Shown here piece by piece: positions 48,292 to 60,120 of a DNA stretch of 64,000 nucleotides. The DNA is taken from contig OY776112.1 of assembly GCA_963675035.1 (NCBI GenBank), positions 353,281,387-353,345,386 of the forward strand, read 5' to 3'. Source of the stretch: Allygus modestus (Eukaryota; Arthropoda; Insecta; Hemiptera; Cicadellidae). Every line of letters begins with the position of its first letter. Position 1 is the stretch's first letter. The notes under the pieces were generated by a model. That model had not been told where the DNA came from. It ran no database searches and saw nothing but the letters and a program-made list of their open reading frames with translations. Position numbers and translations under genes: made by a program.

Positions 48292-48500
48292 ACACATTGT
48301 TTAATGCAATGATTTTATCGTGAAGGCTTCAACGGCCCTTTAAATCTAACTCTAACAGGTACGGGGAGACACTTCTTCTGTTGCACAGGTCAAAAGATTT
48401 GGCTGGAGATCACTTGAACTCTTTCTTTTGTTGGTCCACGGCTGAAAGATATGGCTGAATATCACTTGAACTGCTTACTAGCTCTTCCAGAATGGCCATT
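48292..48500 (-). pseudogene. Mirror of candidate terminal exon, frame interrupted
   Basis: Matches 14676-14884 in inverse orientation, with the polyadenylation signal kept. An 8-bp insertion-like difference near 48410 introduces an in-frame TGA soon after the Lys-Glu-Phe codons, so the reading frame is shorter than in the left arm. If the gene is real, this copy is altered at its C-terminus. Confidence 0.25.
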
Positions 48501-48664
48501 CTGAAAAATATTTTTCAATACTATATATCTGGTCAGCAATGATATACCAATACTTATTTGGGTACTTCATCAAGAGAAGCCCATAAATCTTTTGAGGGCA
48601 GTACATTTACAAAGCAAGGACAACTAAAGGCATCCAGTGGCTGTGTCTCTTTTGGTTCAAGAGC

Positions 48665-49104
48665 CAGTGGCGTAACTGCTGGGCCCGCGAGCCGAGGTAA
48701 ACGCTCTGGCAGGCCCACCTTTTGGGATGAAATAGTTCAACTTAATTTTGATAAATGTTAATAACTTTAGCCATTCTGAATTAGTTATGCTGCTTTTCAC
48801 TGTATGTCGTCTAAAAAAAAAAAAACCAATGTTCATTTTGCCGCCCACACTTTAAACTTTTTTTTAGGTTACCGGTATACTTTTTCAAATATTCCAAAAA
48901 ACATAATTGTTTTGGTGTAGTTCTTTTAGTCAAATTATTACAAGGTATGACGTTTTAAGTTAAAATACTTACACTTAAAAATAAAAAATAAGTTGCCCAA
49001 CACGCTGGTCATCTCGAATTGATTCTTTGAAACTGTGCGATTATGCTACATGGGGGCTAAAAATAAGTTTGCGGGGGGGGCCCAAAAAATCAGTTACGCC
49101 ACTG
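48665..49104. mobile_element. hAT MITE, intact, 440 bp (right arm)
   Basis: Starts CAGTGGCGTAACTG and ends CAGTTACGCCACTG, with perfect 8-bp target duplications TCAAGAGC at 48657-48664 and 49105-49112. The ends also carry GGGCCC and G/C runs. The left-arm copy (14255-14622) has lost one end. Confidence 0.93.
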
Positions 49105-50699
49105 TCAAGAGCCAATGAAACTTTATTGCACACCTTTAAATAGCTAACAATTTAGCATTTTGAATAATTGCTATATGTCAATCGGTAACTGACATATTGA
49201 AAGTTCTAAATACAGTATGTGAATCTTATGGAGAACTAGCTGATGTACCCGTTCTTCGCAAAGGTGTTTTCTATACCCAATCTATAGTCAATGCAATCTG
49301 CAATTAAGTTAGCATGAAACAGCTGTTCTTGCTTCTGCTCTTTAAAGCTGTCAAATGGAAGTATCCACAGCTGTTCGCATTACAGTTTCTGAATGTTTAC
49401 TTTATTCTGAAATGTAAACATTTAAACTTAGGACGTTCACGGGGCTTAGCCCCGAGGGGATTTTAAGGAAGTGAATAGGCCTATATGTTGCATGGGTTCA
49501 AGATCTACCTTTATGTAAAATTTCAGCCCAGTCAGTTCAGTAGTTTTTGTGTTCACCCAGAACATCAGACAGACAGACAAAAACCATCTCTTCTTTATAA
49601 TATTATAACAAACTAGCAAATCCAGCTGCTCACAAATTCAAGCAAATACGGTTGTGACTTTAAATTGTGTTGCCATTCCAAAAGTTAGCCTGAAGCAGCT
49701 GATCTTTCTTCTGTACTGTGTTTTGTTACCTTCAACAGCTATCAAATTCTCAATTTCAATGATTACTGTTCTTCCATAAGATCAGTGTCTCCAGTTGTAC
49801 GATTATTATCGTTTTGTACGATAATTCAGCCCGTTGTACCATGTACGATAGGTCACGTACGATACGGTAAATTGTATAATAATTTGGGATCAGCCTAAAC
49901 TATACATGATTATGACCTACTAATTAATTGAATGATTACTAATGATGAACTAATTACTGACTACTTAATGAATTAAATTTTAAAAATACATAAATAGGCT
50001 CTCAGAACATATTTTAAAAGTACTAAATACAATTTTTTGTTGGATTCTTTGCCATTTATTTTTATAAATACCCTACATAGGCTTTGTAAAATATCGTGAG
50101 TTTTGTTAAGCATTTGTTTATTTATTCGAACCTTTATTTCGTTTGGAAATTTATAGCTGTTCTACTTAAAAAAATTGCATGTTTGTCTATTTTAACGCTT
50201 GAGTGTAAGTTTTAGGTGTCTTTGCAAACGTGCAATAATTTTACCTACAATACAATAATATTTAACTACTTGTATGGTATTTGTCCCTGGCCGAACTGGA
50301 GACACTGCATAAGATTAACATTGCAACTTTGAAGGCCTTTGGGGCCTGAGGGCCGATGTAGATTTTAATGATTTTCTGCAGACCTACGCATTGAGACATT
50401 TCCGCATAGATACTTCAATCATAGCAATCGGTACAGTGGATCCTGATATCTCAGCGTGACACAAAATCTGCTTGTGTATTAAATATTAGGTTTGCTGCAG
50501 CAAGGGTATTTTTGTTTGGCTACTTAGCTTGCCGGCAAACTAAATATCCCCTGACACTGTAATAGGCCTGGAAAAAGGGTTTATAATTTAATCTTAAGAT
50601 AGGAGGGAGGCACCTCACTGTCGGTAGCGTATGTTAGATGGGGTTAGATGGGGACTGTAACTTTCTTTTTTTTATTCGGATTGTTATATTGGATTTTAC

Positions 50700-50809
50700 C
50701 TTGTAGAACTGCCACTCCCACTCTCACTCTGTCCAGTATTCTTTCTACTTGCTGTTGGAGGTAAGTAGGTGAACCGTTGAAATCATTGAATTTCTCGTCT
50801 GGTTCCATT
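50700..50809 (-). CDS. Mirror of candidate internal exon
   Basis: Inverse copy of 12598-12707 with acceptor and donor dinucleotides intact and the 36-codon frame open. One codon differs, giving Ile for Lys in the RKLDR-like segment. The same caveats apply as for the left copy. Confidence 0.28.
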
Positions 50810-52123
50810 CTATAAATAAAAGTTACAAATTACCTTTTCTGAACTAAAATACCTAAACGTTTAAACGGGTGCAGTTCCGGATCTGGGCTACCATACTATC
50901 GAATGAAAATATCAAAAGTTTTAACAGTTGATATATCGATTACTCTTATTCTTCAAATTTTCTGTCGATGTAGCTCTCTACAAAACGACATCCAATCAGC
51001 GATAGTTTTCCTGCTGGTTTTAGATGTTGATGTGCTTGTTTTTCTTATTAAAAAATCATAATTTACAACATTTATACAAAAAATTAAACTAAAGTTAGAA
51101 TGTTAATCAATCCAAACTTGGCATTTTCGAAAAAAGTAATTTCTAAAGCGTTCTTTCTTTCATCGTGTTCGTCATTGACCTTTTTTTTGCATCAAAATTT
51201 GACCGAATTTTCACCACGTATTAGTGTTTTTTTTTTTGCCTCCACACACATCACAATTTGGATTATTAGGTACCTATTAGTTCTTTGTCTTGAAGAAAAC
51301 TAACACATTTTTCTATTGGATTAAACACATGTTTACAGAAACATGTAAAATTCACAAACTCACAATCACTTTCTACTTCTATTTTTATTTACTTTATTTT
51401 AAAATGTAAATAAACAATTTTAATTAAAAATGTTTAAAAACATCTGATTATTAAAAATAGAATACAGTTTAATTATTCGATATATATATATATATCGATT
51501 GTTAAAACTTCGATATTTTCATGCGATATTTAAATGTCACAAAATTAATGTTCTCCTGTAAGTTAATTTGAAAGTTTCCACCACCCTACGTATGTAAAAG
51601 AATTCTCCCACCTTTATGCTGTGTGTATTCCGTAATGGGTAATGTTAACAGTTTGACTAACATCAATATTTTCTCTATCTTATGTTAAGCAAATATTCGT
51701 TTGCTAGCGATATCGCAATATGGCGATAAGTCTCGCCATCAACAATTTTACTCACTGTCATTGTGTATTGCGAGTTGCAAGTTGCGTATCAGCAAGTATA
51801 CTTTCTGGCATGGTTGGTTGGTCAGGTTGACAAGGGGCTTAATAGGTTAAGGAGCTACGGAGGTACGGTAGGCCTACTCAGAACAGTACAGTCGGCACGA
51901 CTCTTATTCGATAAATTGAGGTTAGGTGAGATGTAAACTACTCTCAAAGCGAGGTGTTAGTATGACAGAAGTTTAGTTATGTTATGTTATTGTTGATAAT
52001 AAAAAGTTGGCATCACTCACGTCTTCATATATGTGGAGGCGGACCGGAAACTACTTTATTTAAGCCCTGAATTGTTTACTTGAGCTAACAATAAAATTAA
52101 GTAGGTATTTGATTACAGGGTTC

Positions 52124-53467
52124 TTATGGAGTATACATGACCCCAACTATATTGAGTTAAATTTCCATTTTTCTTAAAGAGTTTTACCTCTAGAATCCAG
52201 AAATAACATTTATTTTGCACGGGAACCATTATTAATTATAGAAAATATTACTTAAAATTATTATTTTCGATGCAAGCAGACAATACTTACAAACCACAGA
52301 TTAGAACACAACTTTCAATGTTTCTAGTTTCTACAGACTATCAGGAAAACGTCCATAGAGTATACAATATATATAAATGAAATGTCGTAGGTAATATGTA
52401 TCTAATAAAAAGTTATGTTTTGTGCTTTATTTACCCCTTACCCATTATAAGTGACTAAGTGTTGAGAGGTGAGTGAGCAAAGTGAACAAGCTCATTCTGA
52501 AAGTAAATGAGCGTAGCGAACTAAGTCACCATGGAGGCAAGTGAGCGCGATGGTTAGTAAAAAACACTACATCTTCGTAGGGTACGTGACAGCAAACGAG
52601 GTCACCATGGAGGCAAGTGAGCGCGGAGCGCGTAAGCTCATCCTGTAGGAAGTGAGCTGGCGAAGAAGCTTGATCCGAAAATGAATGGTTAATAAAAAAC
52701 GCTACATCTTCGTACGGTATGTGACATTAAAGCGTACACTTAGTACTGGCATGGTTTGTTGGTGGGCTTGCCACGGGTGCTTATTAGGTTAACTAGCTTG
52801 GGTTAGGTTAAGTGCCACCGTACCTGGATGGCAAAACGAACAAAAACAAACCACACTTAACCTAACAATCCTAACCTAACCCAACGCTAGTTAACCTAAT
52901 AAGTACCCGTGGCAAGCCCACCAACCAACAATCCGAATATAAGTATACTTTGGTACCTATTATACTCCTAATTAGGTTAGGTTAGGTAATACAGGTGCAG
53001 TCGAGCAATATTCAAGGGTTCGAGTTGGCAAACCTGCTCCAAGTAGAAAAATCAGCTCCGAAGCAGAAAAAATAACAAAATGGACGTTAACACCGTTTAT
53101 TTAATTTCGTACTGTTAATTTTCATCTTAAAAGTTGTTATTTACTGACGTATAGTTATTTTAAGAACATATTATGATAATCTCTAGTGGATGATGATTGA
53201 TCAAACGGTATTTATGTGTTTTCTTTATTAACAAGTTCTTAGATTGGAAATCTCTTGCAGACAGTTCCATGTTGCAATTTGATCGTTCCTCTCCTCAAAC
53301 CACTAGTCGGCAGAAGAAATTGGAACCGTCCAAGTTTTTTTTACTATTTTCACCATTAAAACGGTCTTTCCACGGAAAAAAATACTTTTATCGTGTTTTT
53401 CAGGTCAAAATCTATAAGAAAAGTGTAAATTTACCTCGATTTTGTTGGGGTCATGTATACTCCATAA
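52124..53467. mobile_element. Non-autonomous TIR DNA transposon, 1344 bp (right copy)
   Basis: Inverse copy of 9946-11289 with identical total length and the same TTATGGAGTATACATGACCC ends. It contains the CCTAA-rich hairpin at about 52755-52927. A 100-residue plus-strand frame (53197-53499) runs out through its end and has no domain. Confidence 0.75.
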
Positions 53468-53485
53468 TTACCTACAGGTTCTTAT

Positions 53486-53913
53486 CCTCTAATCAATAGA
53501 TTGCCAAGCATACATAGTGTAATCCATCTTACGTTCAAGAAAGGTTATCTGAATTTCAAAGTAGGTACGCCTAGCTCACAAACTTAACTTGTCTATAGTA
53601 GACTCACTAAAGCTGGAGCAGTCAAAATACTAGAGGAGTTATAACATGTTTGTATAAAATTAGCAAATTAAGTTCTCAGACCCCTTCAAAGTTTTAATGT
53701 AAGGAGTACAAAAGTGAGATTTAACCTCGAGTCGTACAGGCTTTGGAGAGTAGGCTAGGCCTGTAATCAGTAATTATGGAGTATACATGACCCCAACAAA
53801 ATCGAGCCAAGTTAAGTTTGTGAGCTAGGCATACCTACTTTGAAATTCAGATAACCTTACTTGAACGTAAGATGGATTACACTATGTATGCATGGCAATC
53901 TATTGAGTAGAGG
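53486..53913. repeat. Inverted repeat with about 106-bp arms (right copy)
   Basis: Mirror of 9515-9942. The junction with the neighbouring transposon has about 15 bp more than on the left (CCTACAGGTTC). Confidence 0.75.
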
Positions 53914-55876
53914 ATAAGTAGGCAAAATTGACAAGGCCTAAGTTATTTTGTCAAACAAAATTGTTTTTCCTAGGATGTCCTTCTAACATCAATCACCCTA
54001 ATAACTCAAGCACGCCGCTTCCTTCACGGAGTTGTAGGGGTTACTTACAGCCTACAATAACACTGATCACTACCTTTACAGCTAAATCTTCACTTACCTT
54101 ATCACCCATCTTGACGACATGTAGTAACAGTAGTATTTGGCTACTGCATTGCAGTTCCACATTCGCAATTTAAAACTCAAAGAACGTAAACTGACAAACT
54201 AACAAAAAGAATGCTGCCGGGTGTCGTCTGTCGCTGTCAAGGAGTTCTATTGGTATTACTGGAGGTAACACTGATGAACAAAACTACGAGCCGTTCTTTC
54301 CAAATTTTGGTGAGGCAAAGAACTACTCGCTGAAATCGAACTAGTTGGCAAAGTAACTCAAACAAATACCTACTAATGATTTTAACATTAATAAACTTGT
54401 ATTCGTTTGTTTGCTCATGATTTATCATATTTCACGGCAAGATTAGATGCATAAATAGAGTGAAAAAATGAATTTGCTCCAACTTGTATTACTTTTACTC
54501 CAGTGATTTTCACGAGTAGAATCACTTATAGGAGTAAACAACGAATCATGATAGTTCAAAGAACGATAAATTTGCCTCACCAGTGTACCAACAGTAGGAT
54601 TTATTCATAATTATTCTCAGTAATAAGTTGATAATTTCATTCATCTGCAACTGCAACTACATTAAAAAATGTACTTCTACTTCTACTTTTTAGGTGGAAA
54701 TATTTGTTCATGGATCCTTTTTGAAAGAGTTTTTCTGCCAATTTAAATACATATCATAGTGTTAAAAACCTAATCTTGAGTTGCTTTATTAGTTTATTAC
54801 ATACCCGAAGCCCTACCCAAACTTAGACTAAATGTAATAGTACTAATAGTGTAATACAGATTTTTATCTTTCACCGTTGATCATTTGTGCTATTTAAATA
54901 ATTGTTTTGTATTTTTAATAAACAAAATTGTATTCATTTACTATAACTACCGTCAACATATACAAAATTACACTTAATCGCATATTTTTCCTGGCTTTTT
55001 GTGAATTACGGCCAATCCCGGGTGCAACGCACATTAATTACCCACAATTCCACACAAAATTACCGTGTTTAAAATATATTTTAGAAGACCAACACGCTTT
55101 CGTGTCACAAATGCCAAATTGACACAGCATAGTTTTACCACGAATGCGAATTGGTTACTCAAGCCTCTAGTAAACCAATTTCAGTGTCTATTTTCACACA
55201 ATCAGTTTAACCAACATCTTTGTGTTTAAAGTACCCCAGCATTTTTTTACAGAGCAATATGTTTTGCAAATGACAATGTTTAAAGCAAACAATGAAATTA
55301 GTTGTCCATACACAAATTAGATTGTTTAGTTTATTATATTTTTGGTAGTTTCAACAATTATTCATTTTTCTCTGTGAACCGTACGTGTCACCTTGACACT
55401 GCTCACTGCTCTCTAAATGTTTTAAGCCAAGTACGCAGTTAATATTTGGGTAGTATCAACCCAATGCTGGTTTAAAACTGTATAACTGAGATATACACTG
55501 CTGTATCAAGAAAATTTAAGTTTTATAAAGATGGCGGTTTGACAGTTTCCCCAGTATCTACTTGAAGAGAGACATTTAGAACTATCATCTAAATATGGGA
55601 TTTCTTAAATGTATTATACGATTAAACATGGCGGATCTCTGGGGTTTTCTATATCAGCTTGATGTGGTAACCTGTAAGAGTATCAGCTTTTCTTTAAAAT
55701 CTGTTATAAGTGAAAAAATACTAGTGTATACAACTATATATCGATCTGAAATTTTATAAAACACATTAATAAATCATTTTCAATGACTTAGTCTTTGAAC
55801 TGAACGAATATATACAGTAACAAGTTGGACCACAAGGGATGGACTACTCATAAAATCAACTGTAAGAGTGATTTTA

Positions 55877-55914
<38 letters not shown>

Positions 55915-56690
55915 CATATATATGTGTGTGTCTGTGGGTGTGATAACTCTCGTAAAAAGGTCCAATTTTGATGAAATTTGGTACAAACGTGAAAAGCAGC
56001 ATTTATGACTTTAAGTTCGAAAACCAGACGGATCGAGCTATCCGAAGGGGTATTTTGGGGGGTTTCGTAACCCAAAAATGGGTTTTTGAGTTTTTTACAT
56101 ACAATTTTTGAAAAAGTAAAATTTTATTTTTTCCCATTGGAATTAGCTTAAAAATTCATTAAACAATTTGATATTTTATTCACTGATCTACGTCAATTGG
56201 TTACTGAGATATTGAAAGTGCTAAACACAGTACGCTGTCCAATTTTATTCCTACGGAGGATAAGAAAAATTGTATATCCCGCTTATTTATCAACTTATCC
56301 TGACGAAACTTGGTATATTGCTTCATTTCATTGTGGTCTATTGATATTTGCACAAAAACCCATTTTTTGACCGATAGTTCCCGTAGCAGCAAACCTGCAT
56401 ACTCAGCCCATGTTATTCTTATGGAGAATAATTAAGTGTTATCTCCTTTAACTATGAATATAAATTAATAGAACTTGGTATGTGGCATTACCTATTTGAG
56501 TTATACTGATATTTGTATAAAAGCCCATTTTTAGTGTTACGTATTTCAGCAAACCTGCATACTCAGCCGCCATGTTATTCTTATGGAGAATAATTAAAAT
56601 GTCATAAATTGTTTTTTTATGAATGTATATTGATGAAACTTGGTATGTGGCTTTATGTGGTATTAAGATAAATCAATATGCATACGAGGG
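55877..56690 (+). repeat. 3' half of repeat R1 at the right palindrome edge
   Basis: Begins with (AT)n (55877-55923), then GTGTGTGTCTGTGGGTGTGA, ATAACTCTCG and the internal repeats ending GTGGTATTAAGATA. The R1 5' part (TTTTAGCGAATTT to GAAACTGTA) is absent. Joined conceptually to 7371-7551 it would make one complete R1 copy interrupted by the palindrome. Confidence 0.85.
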
Positions 56691-56746
56691 TATTTATACT
56701 GAAATAGTGGTTGACCATGAAATATTTCAAGTAATTGTGTACTTCC

Positions 56747-56873
56747 TTTTAGCGAATTTCCCCTATAGGGAAGAAGCTATTACCGTAGGTCTCATGGTAA
56801 GACTTAAGCCCGAGACCATGATAACTTTTCATTTTGAGGTCCCCAGATGCCAAAAACACCATTCGTTCAAATT

Positions 56874-56908
<35 letters not shown>

Positions 56909-57101
56909 CCGTAAGCACGATAACTCTCGTAAAAAAGGTCCGATCTTAATGAAATTTGGTACAAATGTGTAAAGCACCATTTATTTGAATGAGTTCAAAA
57001 ACCAGACAAATTGCACCATCCAAAGGGGTTTTTTTGGGGGGTTTTGCACCCCAAAAATGGTTTTTTTGGGGTTTCCACATGTAATTTTTATTTAAATCAA
57101 A
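56747..57101 (+). repeat. Repeat R1, 3'-truncated copy
   Basis: 5' part, (AT)n(GT)n at about 56874-56908, and the first internal segment up to the CACCCCAAAAATGG phrase, then cut off where the next copy starts. Confidence 0.8.
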
Positions 57102-57262
57102 TTTTAGCGAATTTCCCCTATAGGGAAGAAGCTATTACCGTAGTCGGCATGGTAAGACCTAGTCCCGGGACCATGATAACTTTTCGTTTTGAGGTCCCGG
57201 GACCATGATAACTTTTCGTTTTGAGGTCCCCAGACCTCAAAAACACCATTCGCTCGAAACTG

Positions 57263-57303
<41 letters not shown>

Positions 57304-58045
57304 CCGTGAGCACGATAACTCTCGTAAAAATTATCCGATTTTGATGAAATTTGGTATAAACGTGTAAAGCAAAATTTATGACTTTAAGTTCAAAAACCAG
57401 CCAGATCGCTCTATCCGAAGGGGTATTTTGAGGGGGTTTTGTACCCCAAAAATGGGTTTTTCGAATTGTTTACATATAATTTTGGAAATAGTCAAATGTT
57501 AGTTCTTCCCATTCGATTCAGCTTAAAAAAACACACAAATTGATATTTTGATCATTTCTCTACGTCAATTGGTTACCGAGATATTGAAAGTGCTAAACAC
57601 AGTACGTTGTCTAAAGTTATTCTAAAGGAGGAAAATAACAATTTTATATCTCGCTTATTTATAAACGTATACTGACGAAACCTGGTATACGACTTCATCT
57701 GGTTGTGGACCATTGATATTTGCTCAAAAAACAATTTTTTAGCAATGGCTCCCATAGCAGCAAACCTGCGTACTCAGCCCCATGTTATTCTTATGGAGAA
57801 TAAGTAACGTGTTATCTCCCTTCATTATGAAAATAAATTAATAAAATTTGGTATGTGGCTTTACCTACATGAGTTGTATTGATATTTGTATAAAACCCCA
57901 TTTTTTGTGCTTCTTGCTTCAGCAAACCTGCATACTCAGCCGCCATGTTATTCTTATGGAGAATAATTAAAATGTCATAAATCGTTTATTTATGAATGTA
58001 TATTGATGAAACTTGGTATGTGGCTTTATGTGGTATTAAGATACA
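57102..58045 (+). repeat. Repeat R1, full-length copy
   Basis: From TTTTAGCGAATTTCCCCTAT to GTGGTATTAAGATACATAT. It has a local 40-bp duplication of the GGGACCATGATAACTTTTCG segment (57166-57230) and (AT)n(GT)n at about 57263-57303. Internal repeats are as in 41793-42745. Confidence 0.85.
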
Positions 58046-59767
58046 TATACAAACATTATGAACATTATTGGTTAATAAAATCCCTAAAATAAAATCATAA
58101 AATAATGAGTACAATTAACTACGAAGTAAAGCTGAGGTCAAAGACTTGGAATTGGGAACAACAGGAAATGACAGAGTAACAAAACAGGAAATAAACGGTC
58201 AAATTACACAGGTAAATGACCTAGGGTTTAAGTGACAAAATCAAAGTAACTCACCAAAAATTCCAATGATGGCGGCGGAATGCTGACCATCTACGGCCAC
58301 GAATCACGGCGGGTGTAGGAGTCCACGATCGACGTGATTGGTTGACGTGGGCGTGGTCGACCGAATTTGGGGGAAACACGAAATCGGGGGAAACATATCG
58401 AGCAGAGAGGATGGACAGTCAGAAAAGGAGAGGCAAGAAGTGAAGAGTTGGGAAGTAAGGGGGGCTGGATCGAGTAAGTCCCGCAACACTTAGGTTATAG
58501 TAAAATACCGGGTGTTGTCGACCTTTCCAACCAAAGTCCACCAGCACAGGGCCAACAGAAGCACTACTGCGACCACAACCCAGAGGGAGAAGAGGACGGA
58601 CCGTGTCTGCTACCGGAGGAGCCTTGGGAGAATTCTTCAAGACAACCACTGACAAAGGGACCCGGGACCACTTCTGGACGCTGGATCACTCCTGGACACC
58701 TTGACCACTGCACGGGACCACGGAGAGCCGAGGACCGACCGACAACGCAGGGAGACCGCCTGACAGCCAAAATTTCGGACTGCGTGGTATGTGATCTTCA
58801 CTAAATTGCTGCTCTAGTTAAAAGGGAAAATTTTGAGAGAACAGTCGAAGGTTAAGGGAAATGATTTGATAATAATAATGATTAAGCAATGATGAAGATA
58901 TTTAAGAGGTTAAAGCTTACTAAGACAAGAAATAAATAATCTAAACAGAAAGGGGAAATATATATTTATATAAATTTAAGAAGCCTCAGAGTAATGACAG
59001 GGTTAATTGTTAAAATAAATTAAAGACGGTAGGCATAACCGGAATGGCCTATAGGCCAAGTTGAGGTGTAAAATAGTTGTACATAAAGATAACAGTAGCT
59101 CGATGTCATTAACCATCGTTCAATTAATTTAGTAAGTGTTAATGAATAACTGTTACATAAATGAATTGATTATTGAAATATAAAGGCCCACATGGCTTAG
59201 CATTTTAATGTAATATAATGTGACAATGTTTAATTTGGAAAGGTTTAAGGGTAATTATTTTGATGCGTAATTGATGGATGAAATATAAAGGACTAAACTA
59301 TTAATAACGTGAATTGAGTAAACCTTTAATGGTAGATTAACGGCTACATGCCCAACAATGTAAATTAAATGTTAAATATCGAGTTAAGGGTGTGTATTCA
59401 TATGGGAGGTGTGTACTGTGACGTATAAGTTGCCTTAAAGAACTTTGGCCATGCCAGAATAGAGTGATCATTATTAATGATTTGTTAGTTTAAGAGAGTT
59501 GTTGATTTATATTGTGTTTGTCATTTCAGTTGTATTTTATAAATAGGAGTTAGGGCACAGAGGCCTCTATTTAAAGGGTTGTCACGAATATTTATCATTA
59601 TATAATAAGGAGGAAATAGTCCTCTGATTTATTAATATTAAAAGGTATATGTTATTACAGACGCTGGTGTCATTTCAATCAATTTCCTGGTTTCCATCTC
59701 ACTAAGCTAAGCGAGTTATGATTCAAACTTAAAACTTAAGAGTAAAAGAAAAGGAAATAATCTTACA

Positions 59768-60120
59768 TGGTGGAGATTGCTGAATTGGTTTAATTACCAT
59801 AAAATTGATTGAATTGACACAGAGTGAGTGATGTTTTATTAGCATAAGATGGTTATAGAGATAAGAAGGTATTTCTGAGATAGGATAAAACTGCATAGGG
59901 ACAGAAATAATAAATTGAAGGGAAGTAATCGACTAAACGGTTAATACTGTAGGGCACTTACAAATAAAAATAGCCTACAAAATATTTAATCAACAGATAT
60001 ATCGCATAAAATAATAAAAGTCGTCAGGGTTTAATAAAACATAAAAGACAGCTTGTATAACAGTAATAAATAAATACAAATAAAACTGTCTAGGGTTTTG
60101 TTATTTTAAAATAAAATGAA
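59768..60120 (+). other. Possible primer-binding site and leader of the LTR retrotransposon
   Basis: The TGGTGGAGATTGC run after a TACA end fits the usual LTR-ACA/TGG junction, but I cannot match the complementary tRNA with confidence. About 350 bp of AT-rich leader separate it from the gag start at 60121. An earlier ATG at 60117 is in another frame and stops at once. Confidence 0.4.

Larger units (their letters stand above)
44745..55876 (-). repeat. Right palindrome arm, outer block
   Basis: Reverse complement of 7552-18427. It carries the mirror copies of the 1344-bp TIR transposon, hAT MITE, dyad cluster, hairpins and candidate exons. It ends at GTAAGAGTGATTTTATGTAT before the (AT)n tract that opens the 3' half of R1. 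Confidence 0.95.

Noticed and set aside
7552..55876. Whole palindrome as one giant TIR transposon (Polinton-like)
   Set aside because: The arms meet at a 0.64-kb centre with no transposase, polymerase or integrase genes, and there is no clear target duplication beyond the AT tract.
56623..57313. Several 60-110-residue frames in R1 copies
   Set aside because: They cross (AT)n(GT)n tracts and shift between copies, so they are not conserved as proteins.
58304..58770. Minus-strand frames in the GC-rich part near the LTR
   Set aside because: Overlapping frames in GC-rich non-coding sequence with Ser/Pro-rich, domain-free translations.
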